Assembly: GCA_951812925.1 (NCBI GenBank)
Contig: OX638368.1
Span: 3,906,001-3,970,000 of the forward strand
Direction of reading: 5' to 3'
Source: Calliopum simillimum
Lineage: Eukaryota > Arthropoda > Insecta > Diptera > Lauxaniidae
Length of the DNA: 64,000 nucleotides
Below, piece after piece: positions 37,715 through 47,573 of the stretch. How positions within the stretch are numbered: position 1 is the first letter of the stretch; every line of letters starts with the position of its first letter. Under the pieces are notes generated by a model, which saw nothing but the letters and a program-made list of their open reading frames with translations, searched no databases and was not told the origin of the DNA. The position numbers and the translations under genes were made by a program.

Positions 37715-38722
37715 GACCGGGTCGCAATTTAGATTCATTCTGAAACCAACTCAAAAGTTGGAGGGACTCTTAAAAACGTTATCAGCGTCATTTTTTTTTT
37801 TTTTTTTTTGTTCATTTTGAGAAAAACTAATGGCGCACTTTTGAATCTACTGAATCTACTGAAGGCCTATTTTGGCTAAAAAAAAACTATTTTATGGGTC
37901 ATAACTTTTTTTTTTCATTTGTAAATGAAAAAGAGTGCTTTAGAAATAAAGATTATAATTTTACAAAAATTTTGGCGTTCAAAAATTTTATTTTTTTTTT
38001 GGTTATAGATAATATTCGGTACCAAAAATCGATTATTTTACGTTTTTCAATAACGAGGTCGGAAAAACGATTTTTTGCTCAGAAGCAAGGCATCTAACGA
38101 AAAAGGAGTATACAGCAAATTTTCTTAGAATTGTTCAAAGAGTACGTGTGAATTTTTTCAAAATTTTTTAAGATGTTCTATAATTTTTCAAACTTGGCCA
38201 AAAATATAAAAAAATTTCAAAAATTCTGAAAAATTCACACCAATTTCAATTTGATAAATTTTTTGATTAAATAAAAAAAAAAACCAAAAACTCTGAAAAA
38301 ATTCACATGCATTCTTTAAACAATTCTAAGCATTTTTTGTCTTATTCACTTTTTTCGTTAGATGCCTTGCTTTTGACTGAAAATCGTTTTTTTGACCGCG
38401 TAATTGAAAAACGTAAAAAAAATCAATTTTGGGATGCGAATATTATCTATATCCCCAAAAAAAATTTATAATTTTTAAACGCCAAAATTATTTAAATTTT
38501 TTTCTAAATACCCTTGGGCATCCATTTTGTAATCAAAAAAAAAAGTTATGACCAAAAGACATGTTTTTTTTGCCAAAATGGGCCTTCAGTAGAATCAAAA
38601 GTGCTTCATTGATTTTTCTCGGAAAAAAAAAAATGATGCACCTATCGTTTTTAAGAGTCCTTCTAACTTTTGAGTCGGTTACGGGATGATTATATTTTGC
38701 TTCATACCAAATCGACCCGGTC
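37715..38722. mobile_element. 1.0-kb fold-back element, GACCGGGTCG termini
   Basis: The left end GACCGGGTCG and right end CGACCCGGTC are perfect inverses. The arms match nearly to the centre at about 38218, through ACTCAAAAGTTGGA, GACTCTTAAAAACG, TTGAATCTACTGAAGGCC, GGTCATAACTTTTTTTTT and GGTCGGAAAAACGATTTTTT. Short frames inside are low complexity. No transposase is encoded. A one-armed relative lies at 8.94-9.43 kb. Confidence 0.8.
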
Positions 38723-38729
38723 AGCTGCA

Positions 38730-39195
38730 CAGATAATTTAATTAAAATGTTTCATCAATTATTCTTTTTTTGCATTCAGAAAATTAATGCTTAACCGCTT
38801 ATTCACTTTAAATATCTCTTATGGGCTATAGAGGAGATTAAATATCTCTTATATGCTATAGAGGAGATTGTTTAATAAAAAAGTTACTCATACGTCTCAT
38901 TGACTTTTAAATTCTTTACGATTTGGCTCCTTTCTGCTATACGGCCACTTAATTAAATAGATATTGTTGCACATTTTACAAAACTGAGCAGTATGATAGC
39001 ATTGCAACAATCCGCAATCGCATCGAATATCAGATAACCGGGTTAAATATTCAGCATGAAAACTTAATTTTATCTGCTAAGAAACTGTAGCCTTCTGCGA
39101 CAATTATCTCTTTGCGCTTTAGTTTTTTTTTTAAAGGCACGTAAAACTTAGGGTAGCTGACAAAAATTTTCTCTCTCTTTTTAATATAACCTAGT
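38730..39195 (+). repeat. Direct repeat flanking fold-back, right copy
   Basis: It is the second copy of the sequence at 37272-37714, starting eight bases after the fold-back ends. It has an extra internal duplication, AAATATCTCTTATGGGCTAT / AAATATCTCTTATATGCTAT, near 38810-38865. Confidence 0.7.
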
Positions 39196-41481
39196 TAGTG
39201 TTTTACCTTTAACTTTGAAACATAACTTTTAAGCTTGGGAACTACGCAGAACGGCATTTACTAAATTTTTTCCCTCTTTAAATAATAACTGTAGATTTAT
39301 AAAAATTCTGTTTCATTTTTAATATTTTCTTTGTCAATTTTTCTTTAACAATTTTTATCAAAAAAAAAAGATGTCGTTCACTACTATTGTTATTGCATAC
39401 TTTTTTGCGCACTCAAATTTTACAGATCAAAGCGTTTAACGAATTTTTAAATAACAACGCATGAAAGTATGCAAAACAAAGTCAAAAACACATTCACATT
39501 TGCGACTATGCAACCAACTCCAATTCAAGGCGAAAATTGCAACTCAGAGTATCATAATTTCATTATTTTGCAGAAAATTTTGACTTGACTGTGTAGAATC
39601 ACAAATGCGAAAACCAAGCCACCAAACGAAAGTCAAGTCAGCATGCACAAAAAAAAAAGAAAAAAAATTATCTTCATTTTTTGCTACGACTCTTTATTTC
39701 TGGCACGTTCTTTTATGCATAATCTCATAGTGGAATACAGTGGGACAAAGTCTGAAAAGTTAAAATATTTTACTAAAAAATTTCAGAGGGAAAAATTTCT
39801 CTATTATTGCACTTTTTCTATGGGGCCAATACTTCGAGACATTTTCGTTTTAATCTTTGAAAGGAAAATTCCTCTGTAACTGAACATTTTTCGGAGTATT
39901 CACAAAAAAAAAAAGCCATTACATAGCAGCATTGTGTTCCACAATATTCTGGCACAATGCAATACTATGCATTTAGTGTTGCATAGTTTTGGGAGTAAAA
40001 TTGTGCAACTACTCGCACATAAAGATGAGTATTTTTATGATTTGTCTCTGTGTTGTTTGAATTTTTTTATTGTATTTTCGTTTTGCAATTTAATTTTCCA
40101 TGCTACTATTGTTCTTGTTGTTGTTGTTGTTGTTCTCGCTGGCAAGGCGCATCCTTATTCCGCAAGCATCGTGCTACAAACACAAAAGAATAAAACTTTG
40201 TCGCTTTTGTGCAAGCGCAGCAACATGAAAACTCTATGTTAAGCGCCCCAGCTGAGGAAAAAGGTGCAAGGATTGGCAAGATTGAAAAGCAGGGTTAGCA
40301 GCAACCGCTTTAGTGTAGATTTGACTACTTCTTAAGTTTCAAGCCACCCACTTTTTGTGTGCTCTCAATTTTATTTATCTGTCCGTAAAGACTTTGAGCT
40401 TCGCGTCACAACAGCAGTGCAATGTTGTTGCACAGTGGGGCAAATATTTTGAGAAATTTAAACTTTTTTATTACTATGCAAATTTAAGGAGATGCTGGAA
40501 AATTTAAGCTGCAATTATTTCGCGTAGTGTTGATAAAAGTGAGCTTCCGAAGATATGAAGAACATTTATTTTTTGAGAGAGAAAAATTTTTAAGAACATT
40601 CATACCTACTGTTCGTTTCAACTCCAATCACTTAAGCGAGAAATTTGTTAAAAGTTTTAAACTTTCTACCCCACTATGCGTCATAGTAATTTTCCAATTG
40701 CTAGTAACGTAGCGCTGCACAACAACGTTAGTAACATTGCCCCTGGCTGCTACGTACGTACACTTGCAAACACAACTCCTTTGTGCGCCAAGTGGATGCC
40801 AAAAGTGGGAGCGTCCAAACATGTTGTCCTTCGACTTTTATTGCTATGCTGTTGACGGTGTGGTAGTTGCTGTTGTTGCTTTTGTAAAGAAAGTTCAAGC
40901 GCAATGCCGCCGCAAGGGAAATAAACTCATTGCTATGCTGTTTAGTGCAACGTGCTGCAAGGCATAATGGCAACAGCAACAACAACAACAACACATACAG
41001 TTATTGTCGCTTTTTTTCCTACTGTTTTTTTCAATGTAGAGTGCGTTAGCAGTCAGGATTTAGCAAGGATTTGCACACAATGTGTTTAAGATTAATTAGA
41101 CTATAAATTAAAGTTTAGCTGCTGGAATTGGAATTGAGACTTTTCTCAACCTGCTGCTGCCCTTGCGGTGGAGTGACCGTGCTGTTACCAAGTGTTGTAC
41201 AAGATTTCATGCAGTTTACAAGTGTTGTTGGATTGGTTTTGGTTTTTTGCCCATTAAATATGAATATGAATTTTTGTGCATATGATTTAAAGTGAGAGAT
41301 CAACATTTTTTTATGGAACTCTTTTTTTTTTTTTTGCTTAAATAAGTACCTGCATTGATTTGAAAAATTGAGCAAATCATCAAAAGAGTCAAAAATTGTC
41401 TATAATCTATATACTAATACGCAAGGCAAAAACTTTTCCATTTTTTTTTACTATGTAAGAAATGGAGTACGGCCTTAAAGT

Positions 41482-42189
41482 ATACACCATAAGAAAGGTA
41501 TTTGAGTGAAGATGTGCACAAAGTTAAAATTATGTTGATTAATAATTATGCCAAATAAAATTCAATACATATTTTTCAATATTAACGACAACAAATACAC
41601 GGTCACACAGAAAAAGACTGAAGCACAAAGAGAAAGACAAAAAGCATAGCACTGACTTCATGTTTTTTGTTTTGTTTATATTTCGCTTGAATTATATCAG
41701 GGATGATTAATTTGCTTCTCCATTTCGTACCAAATAGCAAAAAAAAAGTACTGTAAGTGTTCAAAAAGTACCAAAATTTTGACCACTATGCGATTCTAGT
41801 TTAAGGAAATCTACGAAATTAATTAAATCATCAATATGAATCGGAAATTTGAAAATGCAAGAAAACCATCAGAATGAATAGGAATCTCGAAAATGTAAGA
41901 AAATCATTAAAATGAATCAAAATTTTGAAAATCTAACAAAATTATCAATAGAAATCGTCCCTGGTACAATGACAAGTGCAAAACGAAAACAAGAAACATA
42001 AAATTAGTGTCAATCATTTTTTTGTCTTTCTCTTTGTGCTGTATCCTCTATTCAGCTCTGTGTGACCGCATATTTTGTCATTGTTAATATTGACAAATTT
42101 TCATTTAATTTTACCTGGCTTGATGGCAAAATCTTAATATAATTTTAGTTATGTGAACATTAACATAAAAATACCTTTTTAATGGTATA
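41482..42189. mobile_element. Fold-back element with ~200-bp arms
   Basis: The ends are ACCATAAGAAAGGTAT and ATACCTTTTTAATGGT. Inside, TCAATATTAACGACAACAAA, GGTCACACAG and GCACAAAGAGAAAGACAAAAA on the left are inverted on the right. The centre near 41.75-41.98 kb has short AGAAAATCATYARAATGAAT repeats. No ORF is present. Confidence 0.65.
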
Positions 42190-42691
42190 TTATTCAAAAT
42201 CGTGCTCCACTTCTAACATTGTAGTAAAAAAGGTAGGACTTATTTTTGTCTTGCATATTAATACATAGATATAATTTATGAACATACTATTATTGGTAGG
42301 ATAAGGGAGGGAAATATGGACCACCAAACTTTCTTTATTAAATGAAACTCAAAAAACATAAAATAAAACAATTAATTTTATGCCTTTCATTAAAGCAAAC
42401 AATGTACCTTTATTCTGATTTACTTTTAGATAAATATCTCATCAGAATAGAGAAAAAAAAATTAAAAAACTGAAAATACTCAAAATGAAGATAAAAAAAT
42501 GTGTAGTGTTATATGGACTATATAGCCCATATTGCCCCACATGTTTATTTGGTACAGAAGTTGCATACAAAAATGTCACTTCCACTCCCGGCACATTTTT
42601 CATGACTCCAAGAACGTAAGATTATACATTCAACCCAAAATTCGCCACGACGATCTTCTGAGCAGATGGCGAAAAAATTTCATAATATGTA

Positions 42692-43343
42692 CGTAGGCTG
42701 CTATATACATTTTTGCCAATAGCTAAAATTTGGCAACACCATAATAAAGTTTGACATTTTTTAGCATAAACGTAATCAGAACGTTTTGACGTACGACCAT
42801 CATTTGTGTTGTTTGCAGTGACTTGAAAAAATCAATTTGACCAAAAAATGGAATTAATTCGTGAACATTTTCGTGCGATCATTTCTCACAACTTTCGACG
42901 TTTATTATCACGATAAGAGTGCATCGATGAGCTTAAATCTTTGTATGGCGATGAAGCACCATCCTATAGCACTGTGAAGATCGTCCAAAAACGGCCGTTG
43001 TGCCAGAGAACATTGATGCCATGCGTGAACTGATAATGCAAGATCATCATGTTACATACCGTGAGGCATCCTTGGGCATTAGTCCCACTCCAATACATTC
43101 GATTTTGCAAAGTTGTAAAAAAGGTTTGTTCTCGTTGGAAACCCCATAATTTAACAATCGCTTAAATTATCAATGGAAAAATTAATTTTCTTAGCTCACT
43201 GTAAACAAAACAAATAGCACTTCTACATCAAAACGTTGTGAGTACGTTTATGCAAAAAAATGTCAAACTTTATTATGTTGTTGCCAGATTTCAGCTATTG
43301 ACATTACTGTTGCCTAGGTCAGAAATATATATAGCAGCCCACG
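42692..43343 (+). mobile_element. Mariner-family element, internally deleted, copy 2
   Basis: It is flanked by TA on both sides (42690-42691, 43344-43345). The left end is CGTAGGCTGCTATATAC and the right end is ATATAGCAGCCCACG. At 652 bp it is about half a full mariner. An N-terminal transposase remnant (next entry) runs straight into right-end repeat sequence beginning CCCCATAATTTAACAATCGC. Copy 1 shows the same junction, which indicates a shared deletion derivative. Confidence 0.85.
42848..43160 (+). pseudogene. Mariner transposase N-terminal remnant, disrupted
   Basis: It begins ATG with MELIREHFRAIISHNFRR, then an in-frame TAA. Later pieces in shifted frames give PENIDAMRELIMQDHHVTYR and VCSRWKPHNLTIA. 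It is the same helix-turn-helix region as copy 1 but carries a stop and indels. It lacks the catalytic domain. Confidence 0.8.
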
Positions 43344-43906
43344 TATAGTACTTTTTTGTCACATAGAAATATTTTGTGGAAGATTATGATCATATGGCTG
43401 CGCTTAAAATACATTGCATAAAAGTATAGCTTACTTTATTAGGAGTTTTCTTTAAGAAATATTACAAAAACTAAACTTTTTTATTTTTGATCCTATAGCA
43501 CTGCGATTTCCAAACTTGTTGCGATGGAGCCCTTTTCAATCACTAAATATTTTTCGAATCCACAAAATAAACAAAATACTGAAAAAGTAATTTTGTACTG
43601 CAAAAAAAAATGTCAGAGAATTATCCATGTTGGGCGCCAAATGTAAAGGATAAATCTCTTACTTTCTTTTTAAATTGAAATTATTTTAGTTTTATTTCAT
43701 ATTTTTCTTATTATGAATATTTCGTTGTAAAAAAGCAATGTAAGCGAATTCGCTCTTACAATTTGTCTTTATAAGCCATTTCAAGGCAACAATTCAACAA
43801 TTTATAATATTACTCACATTCACTTTGATTTGTTTCATTGTAAATTTAATGCTTTCTATTAAATTTTTGTTAAAAATATTCCTGCCGTCTTTTGTCTTCA
43901 TTACAG

Positions 43907-44177
43907 CTCACATCCTGTACAAATGTCACACAAAAGATTACACCTTGCTTAAGTCACGAATACCAGTGTAAAGATCGCATTACTTGCCTTAATCGCAGCT
44001 GGATCTGCGATGGTGAGAAAGATTGTCCCGATGGTGACGATGAACTGCAACAAAATTGTGCAAATGTCAGTTGTCGACCAGATCAGTTCCAGTGCAATGA
44101 TCGAACATGCATACCAGGTCATTTGACATGTAATGGACAACCCGATTGTGGTGACAACAGCGATGAACTCAATTGTG
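43907..44177 (+). CDS. LpR: LpR exon: LDL-receptor class A repeats 6 and 7
   Basis: The acceptor TTGTCTTCATTACAG ends at 43906 and the donor GTGAGT starts at 44178; length is 271 nt, entering phase 0 and leaving phase 1. LTSC closes repeat 5. A short linker with the N-glycosylation sequon NVT follows. Repeat 6 reads PCLSHEYQCKDRITC, then WICDGEKDCPDGDDEL..NC. Repeat 7 reads SCRPDQFQCNDRTC, then LTCNGQPDCGDNSDELNC. In repeat 7 the first usual Asp of the cage is Asn, a mild departure. The extended linker before repeat 6 echoes the flexible linkers inside LDLR-family ligand-binding domains. Confidence 0.95.
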
Positions 44178-44250
44178 GTGAGTATATTTGAACAGAAAAA
44201 AGTGGTGGAATCACGGAATAACCAATAACTACGGAATTTCTTATACCCAG
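44178..44250 (+). other. Intron 5 (73 bp)
   Basis: A short intron with GTGAGT and CTTATACCCAG ends, of a size typical for flies. Confidence 0.93.
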
Positions 44251-44473
44251 GCATAAAAAAACAATCCGTTTGCAATGCAACGACACAATTCGATTGTGGT
44301 GGTGGCCAGTGCATCTCATTAGCGCAAGTTTGTGATCGTAAAAAGGATTGCCCTGGTGGTGAAGATGAACCAGCGGGCAAATGCACAGTAAATGAATGTG
44401 CTGTGGATAACGGTGGTTGCGCGCATAAATGTGTCGATCAAAAGATCGGTTACAAGTGCGAATGCTTAGCAGG
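44251..44473 (+). CDS. LpR: LpR exon: LDL-receptor class A repeat 8 plus EGF module 1
   Basis: The acceptor ends at 44250 and the donor GTAAGT starts at 44474; length is 223 nt, phase 1 to 2. LA repeat 8 reads [15 protein letters not shown], then [19 protein letters not shown]. The usual DGSDE is GGEDE, so one acidic calcium ligand is replaced by Gly. EGF 1 follows at once: [14 protein letters not shown], then GYKCECLAG, finished in the next exon. In this family the LA-EGF junction ends the ligand-binding domain and begins the EGF-precursor domain, which mediates acid-dependent ligand release. Confidence 0.95.
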
Positions 44474-44562
44474 GTAAGTGGTGTGGGACTACCTTAATCT
44501 TCCAATTATCTACATTCTTTGCTTCCTTTCTCTCTCTCTCTCTCTTTATAAAATCTTTACAG
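44474..44562 (+). other. Intron 6 (89 bp)
   Basis: A short intron with a (TC)n tract serving as polypyrimidine run before ATCTTTACAG. Confidence 0.93.
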
Positions 44563-44895
44563 CTATAAGCTCGTGGACAATAAAACCTGCATTGATATCA
44601 ATGAATGTGAGGATCCTGGCGCATGTTCTCATATCTGTTTAAATTTAGTTGGCGGTTACAAGTGCGAATGTGAAGCTGGCTATATGCGTGATCCACGTAA
44701 TCATACACGTTGCAAAGCAACCGAAGGACACGCATCATTACTGCTGGCCAGACGACATGACATACGTAAAATTGCCTTGGACCACATGGAAATGACATCG
44801 ATTGTGAATAATACAAAATCGGCAACTGCATTGGATTTTGTCTTTCGCACCGGCATGATATTCTGGAGTGATGTGACCACACAGAGCATATACAA
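44563..44895 (+). CDS. LpR: LpR exon: end of EGF 1, EGF 2 (calcium-binding), propeller blades 1-2
   Basis: The acceptor ATCTTTACAG ends at 44562 and the donor GTAAGT starts at 44896; length is 333 nt, phase 2-2. YKLVDNKTC closes EGF 1. EGF 2 reads DINECEDPGACSHIC, then GGYKCECEAGYM, with the DINEC calcium-binding start. The propeller follows: LLLARRHDIRKIALD is the degenerate first blade, and ATALDFVFRTGMIFWSD is the second, with FWSD in place of YWTD. NNTKS offers an N-glycosylation sequon. In this family the propeller supplies the intramolecular partner that displaces ligand at endosomal pH. Confidence 0.95.
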
Positions 44896-45850
44896 GTAAG
44901 TGTGCATGCATGTGTGTGTGTGTGTGTCTGCGGTTTCTGATTGGTATGAGTTTCAGTGTGTTACTTGTGGTATGAATATCTGCGTGTGTGTGTCTTTGCT
45001 GACTGTTATATTTAAGATTACGTAGGCTTAAGTAAGTGACTCTGTCTAGGGCGGGTAGTCAGTTGGTCGTGCTGTGAAATGATTTTGTCATTTAAATCGA
45101 TTCCACTCGAATATCCTGGCTTTCAGCTTAACTGGGTCATGTTCAGTGGGTTGATAAATTAATTATTGGTGCTGCCTCTGACAAACATACAAGTTAAATA
45201 TGTAAGCGCACTATGACATATTATGGTTATGTTAATGGATCTGAAGTCAAAGTTCAAACTTGAAGTGTGTGTGGTATTAAGTGATGTCGTAAGTTATTTT
45301 TAGAATGAAATGTGTGCTCAATAAAGAGAATATTTTAGTGCCAGTGTAGCTACGAGCTATAAATGAGGCTTCATTCAAAGAAATATTTTAAGTATGTACT
45401 TTTTAGTACAAAGTATTTAATAACTTTCTCACTTGTTCGATTTTTCGATATTTTTTTTTGGCATGAAATTTTTCGATAAGTTTTCGATAAATTTTACAGT
45501 TTTGTTCCTAAGCAAACTTTTCTTAAATAAACAGCTTAAATAAACAGCTTTTTAAACTGAAAATTAAATTTGTAAGTCAGTAGGCTCCGTTTAATTGCGT
45601 ATTCATAGAAAGCAGCTCCTTAACTCGCTAAAGTCCTTTAAATACAACAAAGTATCACTTGGACCTACTAATCTGAGCAAAAGACAGAGAAAAAAAAATT
45701 GTCCATACTTCTAGCACCTAGTTTGTTTTTCAAAAAAGCATCCATCATCTTCATCGTTATTCTCATCATCAACAGCAACAACAATTGCACTCAAATTAAT
45801 CTGAACTTTAATTTCCTTTGCCTTTACCTACTTCTTCTTCATACTTTCAG
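44896..45850 (+). other. Intron 7 (955 bp)
   Basis: A (TG)n run lies just after the donor (44910-44930). The rest is unremarkable AT-rich sequence. The acceptor tract is CTACTTCTTCTTCATACTTTCAG. Confidence 0.9.
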
Positions 45851-46069
45851 AGCACCCATCGACGAGGGCAACGACAAAACTGTTGTGCTTAAGGACCATA
45901 CAGTTACTTCAGATGGTCTGGCCGTCGATTGGATCTACAATCACATCTACTTTACCGATACACACAAATGTACCATTGAACTTACCAACTTTGATGGCAA
46001 CATGGGTAAAGTACTCATCGAGGATGAGCTCGACATACCACGCTCCATTGCATTGGATCCAATAGAAGG
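45851..46069 (+). CDS. LpR: LpR exon: propeller blade 3 and start of blade 4
   Basis: The acceptor ends at 45850 and the donor GTGAGT starts at 46070; length is 219 nt, phase 2-2. It encodes APIDEGNDKTVVLKDHTVTS, DGLAVDWIYNHIYFTDTHKC and IPRSIALDPIEG. YFTD is the YWTD-equivalent strand of blade 3. Blade 4 begins with IPRSIALD and is completed by WMYWSD in the next exon. Symmetrical phases mirror those of the neighbouring propeller exon. The sequence is strongly LpR-like, with no break. Confidence 0.95.
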
Positions 46070-47218
46070 GTGAGTTATTATGGTGGAATAGGGGAGTGGA
46101 CATTGACGTTGTGAGAGAAATTTATCAAAGAGGCTCTGCTGTGCGCCAAGTGCCATGTGAAATTACTGTAAAAATACTTTGATTGACATATTCACATGTG
46201 TTAGTATGTCAAGCCAACAGGCAGGCAAACAGAAAATCTATAGTTATCCAGGGTAACGCGAAAAAAATATGAATTTGAGTTTTATCTTTGAGCGAAATAT
46301 TTAAAACTCAGCAATAACTGTTATCATTGATCGTAAAATATAACAATTCGAAAACCTCGTTTAGAGAAATTCATATGAGTTTTGTTCTATGATCAAAATA
46401 TTAAAAGCTCAGCTATAGCTTTTATCATTTACCGTAAAATATAAAACTCAAAAATTTCGATTATAAAAAGTCATATGAGTTTTATCTTTGACCAAATCAA
46501 AATGATCAATAACTTTCATCATTGTTCGTAATAAATAAAAATCAAAAATTTCGATTATAGAAATTCATTTGAGTTTTATCAATGATATAATTATTTAAAA
46601 CTCAGTTATAACTTTTATCATTATTTGTAAAATTAGTAGAAATTCATATGAGTTTTATGCTTGATTGAAATCCTTAAAACTCATTTTTAATTTTTATCAC
46701 TGACCGCTAAATTTAAAACTCAAAAATTTCGATTATAGAAATTCATTTAAGTTTAATACATATATGATCTAAATATTTAAAACTCAGTTATAACTTTTAT
46801 TATCCTAAAATAAGTAGGTATAAAACTCAAAAGTTTCGGAAAGTCATTTGAGTTTTATTCTTGATCAAAATAATCAAATATGAGGTAAAAAAAAAGTTCA
46901 ATATAATGCTTATTTTTAAAGTAAAAACAAAAGAAACTGAAATTGACGTTTACATTGCCTCGAAAAAATTATAGCTTAAATACTGTTTTATATAATTTGA
47001 AAATATTTTTGCAACACCTTTATTGTGCACACAGAGGTCCTCCTCAAAATAAAGAACATTGCACTTTTCTCACTTGCTTTGTAATTAAATTTCTCAACTG
47101 ACTCATCATTTGTTGTTTCAATTCCAACACTCTTTTCTTTTTGCCGCATACAAGCACATGAATACACAAATAATTCAACTGTCTATGTCTCTATTTTTGT
47201 TTCATCAAACGCCCACAG
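46070..47218 (+). other. Intron 8 (1,149 bp) with ~100-bp tandem array
   Basis: The intron is largely occupied by the tandem repeat at 46270-46880. The acceptor ATCAAACGCCCACAG has a weak pyrimidine tract but a good CAG. No gene is present. Confidence 0.9.
46270..46880 (+). repeat. Tandem array, ~100-bp units
   Basis: Seven units begin GAGTTTTATCTTTGA or a variant near 46275, 46376, 46476, 46569, 46648, 46748 and 46849. Each runs through TATTTAAAACTCAG, TATAACTTTTATCATT, CCGTAAAATATAAAACTC and AAAAATTTCGATTATAG to AAATTCATAT. Two units are shortened by internal deletion. Confidence 0.85.
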
Positions 47219-47573
47219 CTGGATGTATTGGTCCGATTGGGGTGCTTCACCGCGTATTGAACGTGCTGGCATGGATGGTTCCCATCGTACCACAATCATA
47301 AGCTACGATGTCAAATGGCCAAATGGCATCACATTGGATTTGGTACGCAAACGCATCTATTGGGTTGATGGTAAATTGAATGTCATATCATCGGCAAATT
47401 ATGATGGATCACAGAGACGTCAAATACTTTACTCCACCGAATACCTGCGTCATCCATTCTCGATAACAACATTTGAGGATTACATCTACTGGACGGATTG
47501 GGACAAACAAACTGTATTCAAAGCGAATAAGTTCAATGGACAAGGTGTAGAGCCCATAACAGCGGTGCATATG
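47219..47573 (+). CDS. LpR: LpR exon: propeller blades 4-6
   Basis: The acceptor ends at 47218 and the donor GTGAGT starts at 47574; length is 355 nt, phase 2 to 0. It encodes WMYWSDWGASPRIERAGMDG (blade 4), KWPNGITLDLVRKRIYWVDG (blade 5) and HPFSITTFEDYIYWTDWDKQ (blade 6). YWSD, YWVD and YWTD mark the successive blades, and the NG and LD positions that stack the propeller are kept. It ends AVHM and joins LQHPMVIHVY in the next exon. This is the best-conserved part of the gene. Confidence 0.96.

Larger units (their letters stand above)
35294..43906 (+). other. Intron 4 (8,613 bp)
   Basis: It contains a ~175-bp tandem array (35.74-36.33), a direct repeat flanking a fold-back element (37.27-39.2), another fold-back element (41.5-42.2) and a mariner derivative (42.69-43.34). 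Elsewhere (36.4-37.25, 39.2-41.45 and 43.4-43.9 kb) I see AT-rich sequence with short CAA/GTT runs and no gene. Confidence 0.85.

Noticed and set aside
43625..43640. TTGGGCGCCA at 43.6 kb as a possible LTR or tRNA-Lys-related site
   Set aside because: A single 10-base match with no flanking LTR, T-arm or target duplication.
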